A DNA stretch of 39,867 nucleotides from Burkholderiales bacterium (lineage in GTDB: Bacteria > Pseudomonadota > Gammaproteobacteria > Burkholderiales > Casimicrobiaceae), in NCBI GenBank assembly GCA_031270015.1, contig JAISYH010000026.1, positions 1-39,867 on the forward strand, given 5' to 3'. The notes below the pieces were generated by a model, which was not told where the DNA came from, searched no databases, and was given only the letters and a program-made list of their open reading frames with translations. The position numbers and the translations under genes are program-made. Shown in pieces: positions 19,158 to 27,837 of the stretch (positions within the stretch are counted from its first letter, which is position 1; each line of letters opens with the position of its first letter).

Positions 19158-20627
19158 ATGAATGCCGCCAGTTGGATGAATCTTTCGTTGTTGATTTGGT
19201 TTCCGATCATTACCGGAATCGCGACATATTTGCTTCGTCATGTTGCGAATGGCGTGATCTCGCGTTCTGTAGCTAATATCGCGGCAACATTCATGTTATT
19301 CGCGGTTGCTTGCTTATTATACTCATTCGACACCACGATTGCGGCGATGCAATTCAGTCAGCGCATCCCATGGATCCCATCTTTCGGTATCGAATATACG
19401 CTCGGTGTTGATGGGTTGTCGGTCTTGTTTATTGCATTCAACGCACTGATTACTTTTCTCGTTATCGTCACTCGCAAACCTAATGCCAACAACGCCTACA
19501 TTGCCGCGCTTTTGGTAACTTCGGGATTGATCTATGGCGCGTTTACTGCGCTTGATGGCGTTTTGTTTTACGTATTTTTTGAAACGATGCTGATCCCGAT
19601 TTATCTCACAATCGGTATCTGGGGTGGAGTAAACCGCAAATATGCCGCTACCAAATTTTTCTTGTTTACGCTATTCGGTTCGTTGTTCATGTTGTTGGCG
19701 TTGTTTTATCTTTACGGCGTGTCGGGTAGTTTTTCGATCAAGGATTGGCACATTCTGCCGCTCAATATAGACGCACAAATATTGTTGTTTATTGGTTTCT
19801 TATTGGCTTTTGCCGTGAAAACACCAATGTGGCCCTTACATAGTTGGGCGCCGGATGCTTATAGCGAAGGTCCGACCGGCGCGATAGTGCTGTTGTCTTC
19901 CACAAAAATCGGAGCCTATGCGTTTTTGCGTCTACTGTTGCCGATAGCGCCAGACGCCGTCAATCAATTGGCGCCATGGATGATCATACTTTCGTTGATC
20001 GCCGTTATTTACTTTGGCATCATCGCTTTGACGCAGTCCGATCTTAAACGGCTGATTACTTATTCGTCGGTCGCGCATATGGGAATGGTGACATTGGGTT
20101 TTTTTCTGCTTGGCGATGTAGCGTTGAAAGGCGCGGTCATTTTGATGTTGTCGAACGCATTGGCTGCTGCCGCTTTGTTTTTGTGCGCCGGCGCATTATC
20201 CGACCGAATGGGTAGCTGCAGAATTATCGATTATCAGGGTATCGTCAACGTCATGCCTTGGCTAGCAACGCTCTTTGTGTTTTTTGCGATGGCTAATGTC
20301 GCGTTACCAGGAACATCAGGATTCGTCGGAGAATTATTGGTTATTTTTGGCGCGGTTGAATATCATCTAGGCGTTGGACTGCTTACGGCTACGGTATTGG
20401 TGATCGGCGCAGCCTATACTTTATGGTTGGTAAAGCGCGTGGTATTTGGCGCGATTGGCAATTCTCAAATTGCCGCGATGAAGGACTTGAATCATCGTGA
20501 ACGTTTCGGCATGGTCGTATTGGCTGTGGTGATGCTAGTAATGGGCATTTATCCTCAACCTTTTTTGGCGCTGATTGATGTTTCGGTGACCGATTTGCTC
20601 GCGCATCTTGCGCGCACAAAACTATGA
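19158..20627 (+). CDS. nuoM: NADH-quinone oxidoreductase subunit M
   Basis: This is an antiporter-like proton-pumping subunit of 489 residues and about 14 helices. Marks are FFETMLIPIYLTIGIWGG (key glutamate), AFAVKTPMWPLHSWAPDAY (key lysine) and EGPTGAIVLLSSTKIGAYAFLR. The ATG at 19158 starts one base after the nuoL stop. The 3' end is separated from nuoN by 13 bp. Length is usual and no frame damage is seen. Confidence 0.95.
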   Translation: MNAASWMNLSLLIWFPIITGIATYLLRHVANGVISRSVANIAATFMLFAVACLLYSFDTTIAAMQFSQRIPWIPSFGIEYTLGVDGLSVLFIAFNALITFLVIVTRKPNANNAYIAALLVTSGLIYGAFTALDGVLFYVFFETMLIPIYLTIGIWGGVNRKYAATKFFLFTLFGSLFMLLALFYLYGVSGSFSIKDWHILPLNIDAQILLFIGFLLAFAVKTPMWPLHSWAPDAYSEGPTGAIVLLSSTKIGAYAFLRLLLPIAPDAVNQLAPWMIILSLIAVIYFGIIALTQSDLKRLITYSSVAHMGMVTLGFFLLGDVALKGAVILMLSNALAAAALFLCAGALSDRMGSCRIIDYQGIVNVMPWLATLFVFFAMANVALPGTSGFVGELLVIFGAVEYHLGVGLLTATVLVIGAAYTLWLVKRVVFGAIGNSQIAAMKDLNHRERFGMVVLAVVMLVMGIYPQPFLALIDVSVTDLLAHLARTKL

Positions 20628-20640
20628 GGGCGAGCGCGAT

Positions 20641-22113
20641 ATGAGTTTTCCTTTTTTCTCACTGCTGCCCGAGTTGACCTTGTTGACGGGCTTACTCTTA
20701 CTGCTGCTCATTCCTTTTTTCATCCCTCGTTCAATAGAGGGCGTGCAAGAGGACCAAACTTGTGGCGGTAAAATCGCTTACATTATCACGCAAGTGTCTC
20801 TCTGGTTGGCGATATTGTTTTTATGTCTTCAAGACGTTGAGTCCACACGCTTGGCGATGCAAACTTTATTGTTGCGCAGTATGTTGACGCAAATGTTGCA
20901 AGTCGTGGCATTGGCGGCAACGTCAGTTGCGCTATTTTACGCATATGGCTATTTAATTCATGAAAGATTATTAAAAACTGAAACTTTTATTTTATTGTTT
21001 TGCACACTGCTCGGCGTGATGACTGTTATCGGTGCGACGCATTTCATACCCGTTTATTTGGGTATCGAACTGATGTCGTTGCCGCTTTACGCGATGGTGG
21101 CATTGCGCAAAGAACATTTGACTTCTGCCGAGGCAAGTCTCAAATATTTTTTCTTGGGGGCATTGGCGTCGAGCTTTTTGTTATACGGTTTTTCGCTTAT
21201 TTACGGCGCGACGGGTTCGCTGTCGATGCTCGAGATCGGACGGCAAGCGATATCCGGCAATGCGACGCTATTGAAAATCGGCTTATTATTTGTCGTCGCT
21301 GGTTTAGCGTTCAAACTCAGTATCGTACCGTTTCACATGTGGGCGCCAGACGTTTATCGCGGCGCGCCGACTTTTGTCACCGCATTCATTAGTACTGTAT
21401 CTAAATTGGCGATAGTGATTTTATTATTGCGATTGATGAGCGGTCCACTAGTATCATTGATGACGTACTGGCAAAGCATACTCGTCGTTCTCGCTTGTTT
21501 GTCGATGATACTCGGCGCAACGGTAGCGATTTTGCAAACAAACATCAAGCGCATGTTAGCGTATTCGACTATTGGACACATGGGTTATTTGCTGCTTGGC
21601 GCGATGACCGGTGATCTTGCCGGATACTCGGCGTCGTTGTTTTATGTGTTTGTTTACGCGATCACCAATTTGGTCGCGTTTGGCGTATTGCTCTCGATGC
21701 ATGTTGATGAAAAAGAAAACGATAACTTGGACGATTTCCGCGGACTGTATTATCGCTCGCCATTGCGCGCGTTACTGATGGGAATGGCGATGTTTTCGCT
21801 GGCGGGCATACCGCCGTTCATCGGCTTTTTCGGCAAATTCGCGGTAATTGAAATCGCGTTCAACAATGGATTTTTCTGGACCTCGATCATCGCCATTTTG
21901 ACTTCGGTAATCGCCGCGTTCTATTATTTGCGTATCGTGCTGCTGATGTTCTTCACCGAATCGGCGATGTCGGCGACGCGCTATTTTACTCGCGCTCCTT
22001 GGTCGATGTCGCTTTTGACTATCAATGGACTCACGCTGATAGTTCTGGGTTTATTTCCTAGCTTGATTCTCAGCCGTTTAGTGTACGCCATCGCACGAGT
22101 GATTGTGATTTGA
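20641..22113 (+). CDS. nuoN: NADH-quinone oxidoreductase subunit N
   Basis: This third antiporter-like subunit closes the operon, with 490 residues and about 14 helices. Marks are YLGIELMSLPLYAMVAL, LRKEHLTSAEASLKYFFLGA, FKLSIVPFHMWAPDVYRGAPT and FSLAGIPPFIGFFGKF. The ATG at 20641 is chosen over an in-frame start at 20608 that overlaps nuoM, because the hydrophobic N-terminus begins there. Its ribosome site is weak, so coupling to nuoM is likely. No clear terminator hairpin is visible in the 86 bp between it and the tRNA gene. Confidence 0.95.
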   Translation: MSFPFFSLLPELTLLTGLLLLLLIPFFIPRSIEGVQEDQTCGGKIAYIITQVSLWLAILFLCLQDVESTRLAMQTLLLRSMLTQMLQVVALAATSVALFYAYGYLIHERLLKTETFILLFCTLLGVMTVIGATHFIPVYLGIELMSLPLYAMVALRKEHLTSAEASLKYFFLGALASSFLLYGFSLIYGATGSLSMLEIGRQAISGNATLLKIGLLFVVAGLAFKLSIVPFHMWAPDVYRGAPTFVTAFISTVSKLAIVILLLRLMSGPLVSLMTYWQSILVVLACLSMILGATVAILQTNIKRMLAYSTIGHMGYLLLGAMTGDLAGYSASLFYVFVYAITNLVAFGVLLSMHVDEKENDNLDDFRGLYYRSPLRALLMGMAMFSLAGIPPFIGFFGKFAVIEIAFNNGFFWTSIIAILTSVIAAFYYLRIVLLMFFTESAMSATRYFTRAPWSMSLLTINGLTLIVLGLFPSLILSRLVYAIARVIVI

Positions 22114-22199
22114 TTGGACTTTATGGGATGCTCTCAATTTCTCAAGTCTTTGTAATTGTTGATATTTTAGACGTTATTGGGGGTCATTAAACTATCATG

Positions 22200-22275
22200 T
22201 GGTGCCGGAGGAGAGAATCGAACTCCCGACCTTCTCATTACGAATGAGCTGCTCTACCAGCTGAGCTACACCGGC
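22200..22275 (-). tRNA. tRNA-Thr (anticodon CGU)
   Basis: The reverse strand folds into a complete 76-nt cloverleaf. It has a 7-bp acceptor stem GCCGGTG/CTCCGGC with one G-T pair, a standard D arm, an anticodon loop TTCGTAA giving CGU (codon ACG), and a T arm GGGAG-TTCGATT-CTCTC. The CCA end is encoded. The G27-A43 mismatch at the top of the anticodon stem matches the known E. coli tRNA-Thr(CGU). It stands alone between convergent nuoN and the phosphoesterase gene. Confidence 0.95.
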
Positions 22276-22352
22276 AATGGCTAGAACGCCGAAGAAACGG
22301 CATTATAGCGACCATGGAACCAAAAAACCAGCGTTTTTTCGTGAAGGAAGGG

Positions 22353-23555
22353 TCACCGTTCGGCAAAAGTGATGTCGGTGACGACGATTTCCGAGTAACT
22401 AAGCAACCGAAGCGGTGGTCCCCAAGTACCTACGCCGCAGGAAACGATGGAATGATAGCTCCCTTTTTTCAGTAATCCCCAAGGGTTTTCAAAAATCTGG
22501 GCGACGATCAGATTGAACGGGAAGAGTTGTCCATTGTGTGTATGTCCCGAAAATTGCAGGTCGATTTTTGCGGTGGCGGCAAGATCGAGTTCAAAGGGTT
22601 GGTGATCGAGCATAATCAACGGTGTCGCGGGATCGGCGAGGGTAACCAGTTCGGCGACGGATGCGCGCGGCGTTCGCGTCAACGGGTCCTGGTCGCTGAC
22701 TAGCGCCATACGTTTACTGCCGCGTGTGCGGTCGTCGCGTCCGATCAAAGTGACGCCCACATCTTCAAGGTAAAGGACTTCGTCGCGCATGGTGCGTAAT
22801 CCCGCGCGGCGAAAGGTTTCCGCAGCGAGTGTCGGCGATTCGCCGTAATATTCGTGGTTGCCTAAAACCGCATAAACGCCATAACGTGATCGCAAGCGGG
22901 AAAAAATCGCGGAGAAATTTTGATCAATGAACGGTTTGATAGAGCGATCGACGATATCACCGGTAAATACAATCAGGTCAGGGTCGAGCGCGTTGATACG
23001 GTTCACCAGTTTTTCATAGGATTCGGTGGAAGTATAAGAAAGAATATGAGAGTCGGATAGATGAACGATACGAAGCCGGTTATTCTCACGATGAATGGGT
23101 TTGTCGATGTGTATGGAGAAGTAGGTTTCACGCGGTGTATGCGCGAGATAAAAACCGTAAACTACTTGCGCAACGATCAATGTAAGAACAAAAAGCCCGA
23201 CGATTGGTCGATGATGATGAATATACTGCGTGACCGGTTGCGCGGCTTTGATGAAACGCACGATGAGCGCAACGATGTCGAACATTAACGTCGTGGTAAA
23301 TGCGATGGCGAGAAACCCAAACAGCAACGCGGTAGTCAACAGAAACCAAGAAGGCAACTCAATGTGTGCGAAGTGACGATTGAAGTAAAAATGCGTCAAC
23401 GGATAAATGGCGACGATGAGTAATATCATTGGCCAGTACACATACCAACGATCTAACGGCGCGGGGAAAAATGCGCCAAACGCCCATTGAAAACGCCATC
23501 CCAAGTATGCAGTGATGACGAGATGTAGGGTCAACAAGAAAGAGATAAAAGACAT
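22353..23555 (-). CDS. Membrane-anchored metallophosphoesterase
   Basis: This 400-residue protein has four to five hydrophobic helices in the first 150 residues, followed by a calcineurin-like phosphoesterase domain. The metal-binding motifs are all present: D-x-H (LSDSH), GDIVD, GNHE, a lone histidine in MLDHQP, and GHTHNGQ. It resembles the YkuE/YaeI-type phosphoesterases, some of which act on lipid or nucleotide-lipid substrates. The actual substrate cannot be told. The start may be this ATG at 23555 or an in-frame GTG at 23576; neither has a ribosome site. It is transcribed divergently from the cytochrome gene and reads towards the tRNA. Confidence 0.85.
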   Translation of the reverse strand: MSFISFLLTLHLVITAYLGWRFQWAFGAFFPAPLDRWYVYWPMILLIVAIYPLTHFYFNRHFAHIELPSWFLLTTALLFGFLAIAFTTTLMFDIVALIVRFIKAAQPVTQYIHHHRPIVGLFVLTLIVAQVVYGFYLAHTPRETYFSIHIDKPIHRENNRLRIVHLSDSHILSYTSTESYEKLVNRINALDPDLIVFTGDIVDRSIKPFIDQNFSAIFSRLRSRYGVYAVLGNHEYYGESPTLAAETFRRAGLRTMRDEVLYLEDVGVTLIGRDDRTRGSKRMALVSDQDPLTRTPRASVAELVTLADPATPLIMLDHQPFELDLAATAKIDLQFSGHTHNGQLFPFNLIVAQIFENPWGLLKKGSYHSIVSCGVGTWGPPLRLLSYSEIVVTDITFAER

Positions 23556-23615
23556 AAAACGTCGCCAAAAAGCCACATGATAGATAGAGATTGTTAATTT
23601 AGATACTAATCTATT

Positions 23616-23657
23616 TTGTTTTAGATCAAATAGAACGAAAACGTAAAAGAATATAAT
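23616..23657 (+). promoter_or_regulatory. FNR/Anr-type site and -10 of the fumarate reductase genes
   Basis: TTGTT-TTAG-ATCAA at 23616-23629 matches the FNR consensus TTGAT-N4-ATCAA at 9 of 10 positions. A perfect TATAAT lies at 23652-23657. A start about 23664 puts the centre of the FNR site at -41.5, the position used by FNR-activated (class II) promoters. No good -35 is present, as expected of an activated promoter. The leader would be about 75 nt. Confidence 0.65.
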
Positions 23658-23738
23658 TAGAAAGTCTGTTTAGACATTGAATTGAATGTGTCGTTTGTAT
23701 CCGGTCACACAAGCTGGATACCATACAAGGAGAGAAAA

Positions 23739-24221
23739 ATGTGTTGCAAAACGTTGAAAACGATTAAGCGCGGTCTTTTCGGAGCATGCCTTATTTTCGC
23801 CGCGATGGGGCTGGTTTTTTCCAGTGTGTCCGCGAAAGAACCGCAGAGTTCCGAAGATACAGGTCTGATTTTGAAATCAACTATCGATACCGCCAATCCC
23901 GCGCATCTTGCGGGCATCCACAAGGGAAATTTGAAATTGGATTGTAAGGCATGTCATGGAGAATCACTGATTCCCGATGATAACGCGACCAAAGTCAATG
24001 AGAGTTGTACAGTTTGCCATGGTGGGTTTGCCAAGATGGCGACGGAAACTCAAAAAACCGCAAAGAATCCGAACATCAATGTTCACGGTTCGCATTTGGG
24101 GCAAGGACAGGAAATCGGTTGTACGGTTTGTCATAGAGGGCACGAACCGTCTCAAGCATATTGTGTTCATTGCCATACCAATTTTGAGCTGCCGATCGCC
24201 GGCGGAGCAGCCAAGCAGTAA
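23739..24221 (+). CDS. Periplasmic tetraheme cytochrome c (fumarate reductase heme subunit)
   Basis: This 160-residue protein has a Sec-type signal ending near residue 32 (SVSA). Four CxxCH heme sites start at C69, C90, C128 and C142, and extra histidines (HLAGIHKG, NVHGSHLG, HRGHEP) can serve as sixth ligands. The pattern matches the tetraheme domain of Shewanella-type flavocytochrome c, here encoded separately. It would take electrons from a membrane quinol dehydrogenase and pass them to the flavin subunit encoded 14 bp downstream. The ATG at 23739 has an excellent AAGGAGAG site. An in-frame codon at 23682 would add residues ahead of the signal and is not favoured. Confidence 0.9.
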   Translation: MCCKTLKTIKRGLFGACLIFAAMGLVFSSVSAKEPQSSEDTGLILKSTIDTANPAHLAGIHKGNLKLDCKACHGESLIPDDNATKVNESCTVCHGGFAKMATETQKTAKNPNINVHGSHLGQGQEIGCTVCHRGHEPSQAYCVHCHTNFELPIAGGAAKQ

Positions 24222-24235
24222 GTGAGGAGAAAATC

Positions 24236-25672
24236 ATGGATAGACGACAAGTATTGAAAATAGGGACGGCTGCCGCATTATTGACCGGCAGCAAGCTGTC
24301 GATTGCTCAACGCGCTGAAGAGACTACGGATGTGGTGGTGGTCGGTTCCGGCGGCAGTGGATTGACTGCGGCAATCACGGCGTTTGACGCGGGCGCGAAA
24401 GTCATCGTTCTCGAAAAAATGCCAATTACTGGAGGCAATTCGCAATTATCGGCGGGTGGAATGAACGCGGCTAATACCGTGATTCAAAAACAAAAAAACA
24501 TTGAAGACAACTGGGAAATCATGTTCCAAGATACGATGAAAGGCGGCAAAGAAATCAACAATCCTCAACTCGTTGAAATCCTTGCTAAAAATTCGTCTGC
24601 GTCGATTGATTTCTTATTGAGTATCGGCGGTGACATGACCGACGTCGGTCGAATGGCGGGCGCTAGCGTCAATCGTTGCCATCGTCCGGCAGGCGGAGAG
24701 GCGGTAGGGCATAACTTGATCCATACGTTGCGGCAGAATGCGATTAAACGCAACATGGATGTGCGCACCGGTTCGCGCGCCATCAAGCTGTTAGTCGAGG
24801 GTGGCAAAATCGTTGGCGTGGAAGTTCAGGATCGTCATGGGCGTAAATATAATATCAAGTCGTCGGCGGTAGTTTTGGCTTCCGGCGGTTTTTCCGCCAA
24901 TCTTGAGCGCGTAACCAAGTATCGTCCCGAATATGCTGGCTTTTCCAGTACCAACCAACCGGGTGCAACTGGCGACGGTTTGGATCTCGCGGCTGCCGTC
25001 GGCGCGAAACTGCGCGATATGGAACAGATTCAAATTCATCCAACGCAAGCGGCGGGCAGCAAGATTTTGATTACCGAAGCGGTGCGCGGCAACGGAGCGA
25101 TCATGATCAACCGAGAAGGCAAACGTTTCGTGAATGAACTGACCACACGTGACGCGGCGTCGGCGGCGGTACTCAAGCAAACTGGAGGCACGGCGTTTTT
25201 GGTTTTCGATCAGAATATCCGCAAGAGCCTGAAACAAATCGAGGGTTATTATCATCTCGAATTATGCAAAGAAGGCGCGACGCCGCAAGAACTTGCCAAA
25301 GTTTGCGGTATAACCGATGGCGACGCGCTGGCGGAAACGATCAAGAAATACAACGAATATCAAGAAGCGAAGAAGGACGAGGAATTTGGACGCGCCGACA
25401 TGCCGCGCCCGATCAAAGAAGCGAACTTCATCGCAATTGAAATTCGTCCGGGCATTCACTACACGATGGGTGGTGTAGTGTTTGATACGCAAACGCGCGT
25501 GCTCAACGAAAGCAATCAGCCGATTCACGGTCTTTATGGCGCGGGCGAAGTCACCGGCGGAGTGCATGGCGCGAATCGTTTGGGCGGTAACTCGATTTCG
25601 GAAACGATCACCTTCGGGCGGATCGCTGGAGCGCAAGCCGCCGCGTATGCGAAAGCCAACAAAAAAGCCTAA
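24236..25672 (+). CDS. Periplasmic FAD-dependent fumarate reductase (flavocytochrome c flavin subunit)
   Basis: This 478-residue protein has a Tat-type signal (DRRQVLKIG) and an FAD-binding GSGGSGLTAA at 38-46. By alignment in my head to Shewanella Fcc3, the catalytic set is complete: H268 (IHPT), E281 and R284 (TEAVRGNG), the proton-donor arginine R305 (TTRDAAS), H408 (GIHYTMGG) and R448 (HGANRLGG). Urocanate reductases have Tyr and Asp where this protein has H268 and E281, so a C4-dicarboxylate substrate is favoured. Methacrylate or another enoate remains possible. It pairs with the tetraheme protein encoded just upstream, with a GTGAGGAG ribosome site. A strong terminator follows the stop. 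Confidence 0.85.
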   Translation: MDRRQVLKIGTAAALLTGSKLSIAQRAEETTDVVVVGSGGSGLTAAITAFDAGAKVIVLEKMPITGGNSQLSAGGMNAANTVIQKQKNIEDNWEIMFQDTMKGGKEINNPQLVEILAKNSSASIDFLLSIGGDMTDVGRMAGASVNRCHRPAGGEAVGHNLIHTLRQNAIKRNMDVRTGSRAIKLLVEGGKIVGVEVQDRHGRKYNIKSSAVVLASGGFSANLERVTKYRPEYAGFSSTNQPGATGDGLDLAAAVGAKLRDMEQIQIHPTQAAGSKILITEAVRGNGAIMINREGKRFVNELTTRDAASAAVLKQTGGTAFLVFDQNIRKSLKQIEGYYHLELCKEGATPQELAKVCGITDGDALAETIKKYNEYQEAKKDEEFGRADMPRPIKEANFIAIEIRPGIHYTMGGVVFDTQTRVLNESNQPIHGLYGAGEVTGGVHGANRLGGNSISETITFGRIAGAQAAAYAKANKKA

Positions 25673-25689
25673 AATCAGGTAGATAAAAA

Positions 25690-25724
25690 AGAGGGCGTGT
25701 CTCGAGCGCATGCCCTCTTTTTTT
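25690..25724 (+). terminator. Rho-independent terminator after the fumarate reductase genes
   Basis: A 10-bp stem AGAGGGCGTG/CATGCCCTCT with one G-T pair and a 9-nt loop is followed by eight T. An A run on the left side means it could also act on the other strand. Confidence 0.9.
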
Positions 25725-25821
25725 GCGGGCGCTTCTCGGTAACAGAACATATTTTACTGGTCACCGTAATGCGAAAATCACACAGTTATGTTACCTTTAT
25801 AAAAATTCACGCTCATTCTTG

Positions 25822-26796
25822 ATGACCATGCCCGCTGCCGCTCAATCGCTTCAGTTTCCTCCGACCGCAACCATTCATGCTATCTTGCGGCAGTTGGGAG
25901 AGATCGTTGTCGGGAAACCGATGCCGATCAAATTGGCGTTGACTTGTTTATTGTCACGGGGGCATTTGCTGATCGAAGATGTGCCGGGCGTCGGCAAATC
26001 GACGTTGGCGCAAGCGCTTGCCGTAACGTTGGGGTTGCCTTTTTCGCGCATCCAATTTACCAGCGATTTGCTGCCCGCCGATGTGTTGGGTGTTTCGATT
26101 TACGATAATCATAAACGTGAGTTTTACTTTCATCCAGGTCCAGTTTTTTCGCCGGTAGTGTTGGCGGATGAAATCAACCGCGCGCCGCCCAAAACGCAGA
26201 GCGCGCTACTGGAAGCGATGGAAGAACGGCAGGTTTCGATTGATGGCAAAACCCATATTCTGCCAGTGCCGTTTTTCGTGATCGCGACACAAAATCCGCT
26301 GGAACAACAAGGTGTTTATCCTTTGCCCGAATCACAAATCGACCGTTTTCTAATGGCAATTGAACTGGGTTTTCCCGATGTGCAAGCGGAACGGGAATTA
26401 CTGACCGGCGGCGACGCGCGCGCGCGTCTGGTCGATTTACCGGCGTTGATCGACGGCGCGCTGCTTGCGCAATGGCAAATGGCGGTGACGCAAATACATG
26501 TCGCGCCGGTACTGCTTGATTATGTGCAAGCGTTATTGGCTGCGACGCGGGGCGTCGTGCCGGAAAGCGCGAATGGCAGTGCCAAGTCTCATATATTACG
26601 TGGTTTATCGCCACGCGCCGGATTAATGTTGTTGACGGCGGCACGTGCTTACGCATTGATTTCGGGGCGTGACTTTGTGATTCCCGAAGATGTACAGGCA
26701 GTTTTTCCGGCGGTTGCCGGACACCGTTTGACGGGCAGCGCGCATTCCGGGCAAAGTGAAGCGTTGCTGTTATTGCGGCAGGTAGCGTTGCCTTGA
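25822..26796 (+). CDS. MoxR-family AAA+ ATPase
   Basis: This 324-residue chaperone-like ATPase has Walker A GVGKST at 56-61 and Walker B VVLADEINR with D116 and E117. The sensor region ATQNPLEQQGVYPLPESQIDRF is typical of the MoxR family. MoxR proteins commonly act with DUF58 and von Willebrand-type partners in assembly or stress processes. Here it leads a MoxR, DUF58, TgpA set in one direction. ATG codons at 25822 and 25828 are both possible and neither has a clear ribosome site. The longer in-frame start at 25723 lies within the preceding terminator and is rejected. Confidence 0.92.
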   Translation: MTMPAAAQSLQFPPTATIHAILRQLGEIVVGKPMPIKLALTCLLSRGHLLIEDVPGVGKSTLAQALAVTLGLPFSRIQFTSDLLPADVLGVSIYDNHKREFYFHPGPVFSPVVLADEINRAPPKTQSALLEAMEERQVSIDGKTHILPVPFFVIATQNPLEQQGVYPLPESQIDRFLMAIELGFPDVQAERELLTGGDARARLVDLPALIDGALLAQWQMAVTQIHVAPVLLDYVQALLAATRGVVPESANGSAKSHILRGLSPRAGLMLLTAARAYALISGRDFVIPEDVQAVFPAVAGHRLTGSAHSGQSEALLLLRQVALP

Positions 26797-26829
26797 CATA
26801 ATAATATCTTTATTGGTGGAAACGGAGCA

Positions 26830-27837
26830 ATGGACATAACGTTTCGGTCTCCTTTGTTGTTTCGAGTAGGCTGGCGCGTCTGGTGGCGTGATCATATCCG
26901 GCGTTTACACCCCGTCGATCAAGGTGTCGTCGCTCTGCGGCAAAATCGCGTTTATGTTTTTCCGACGTGGCGCGGGTTTGGTTTTTTGTTTACTGTGGCA
27001 TTAATGCTGTTGACGTCTCTGAATTACGCGATTTCGCTGGGATTCATTATTACTTTTCTTTGGTTTGGTGTCATTGCGGCGACATTAGCGCAAACGTTTC
27101 GTAATATGTGGGGATTACAGGTCGCGCCTATCTCTGCGGGACACGTGTTTGCCGGTGGGCAAATCACTTTTACCGTGATGCTGGAAAGTGGAAAAGAAAA
27201 CCGTGAGCGACTCATATTACTTTTGGAAGATGGTGACGCCGAGATTATTTCTTTATCGTCGGGACAAACGCATTCGGTCACATTGAGGCGAACGACGCAA
27301 CAGCGCGGCTATTTACCGATGGGGCGAATGAAAATTTTCACAGAAGCGCCGTTGGGATTATGGCGCGCTTGGTCGTATGTCCATTTTCCGTTGCGCGGTT
27401 TAGTGTTTCCAGCACCTGAAGTATTACCGCCACTGTTGCCGTACGGGACTGATAGAAAAGAAGGCGCTCAAAGCGGGAACGTCGGTAGCGATGACCTCGC
27501 TGGTTTGCGTGAATACCAATACGGCGATCCGATTCAACGCGTCGCTTGGAAGGCGGTAGCGCGTGGCGCCGGCTGGTTTAGTAAAGCATTTGAAGGCGGA
27601 CAAGGGCAACAACATATTGTGTTGGATTTTTCACGGTTGCCGATCGCTATGGATATCGAGGCGCGTCTTTCGCGGTTGACCGCGTGGGTATTGCTTTGCG
27701 ATCGGGAAAATAGACCTTTTTCGCTGATATTACCAATGGCGTCATTGCCCCTGTCCAAAGGCATCGTGCACACCGATGAAGCATTGACATTACTTGCGCT
27801 TTTTCCAGGTTACGTCGGAAACGGCAGGGAACAATGA
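26830..27837 (+). CDS. DUF58 domain protein
   Basis: This is a 335-residue protein with two hydrophobic helices near residues 50-85, then a cytoplasmic or periplasmic part carrying the DUF58 signature: GSDDLAGLREYQYGDPIQRVAW followed by K and A positions. DUF58 proteins are regularly encoded with MoxR ATPases, but their biochemical role is not established. It starts 33 bp after moxR and ends in an ATGA overlap with tgpA, so the three genes are probably one transcript. No metal-binding MIDAS motif is obvious in it. Confidence 0.88.
   Translation: MDITFRSPLLFRVGWRVWWRDHIRRLHPVDQGVVALRQNRVYVFPTWRGFGFLFTVALMLLTSLNYAISLGFIITFLWFGVIAATLAQTFRNMWGLQVAPISAGHVFAGGQITFTVMLESGKENRERLILLLEDGDAEIISLSSGQTHSVTLRRTTQQRGYLPMGRMKIFTEAPLGLWRAWSYVHFPLRGLVFPAPEVLPPLLPYGTDRKEGAQSGNVGSDDLAGLREYQYGDPIQRVAWKAVARGAGWFSKAFEGGQGQQHIVLDFSRLPIAMDIEARLSRLTAWVLLCDRENRPFSLILPMASLPLSKGIVHTDEALTLLALFPGYVGNGREQ

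Noticed and set aside
22114-22199. Terminator for the nuo operon
   Set aside because: No stable hairpin followed by a T run could be found by eye in the 86 bp before the tRNA gene.
24236-25672. Urocanate reductase as the function of the flavoprotein
   Set aside because: Urocanate enzymes carry Tyr and Asp at the positions where this protein has H268 and E281, the fumarate-type residues.
25723-25821. N-terminal extension of the MoxR protein by 33 codons
   Set aside because: It would start inside the T run of the preceding terminator and adds residues not typical of MoxR.
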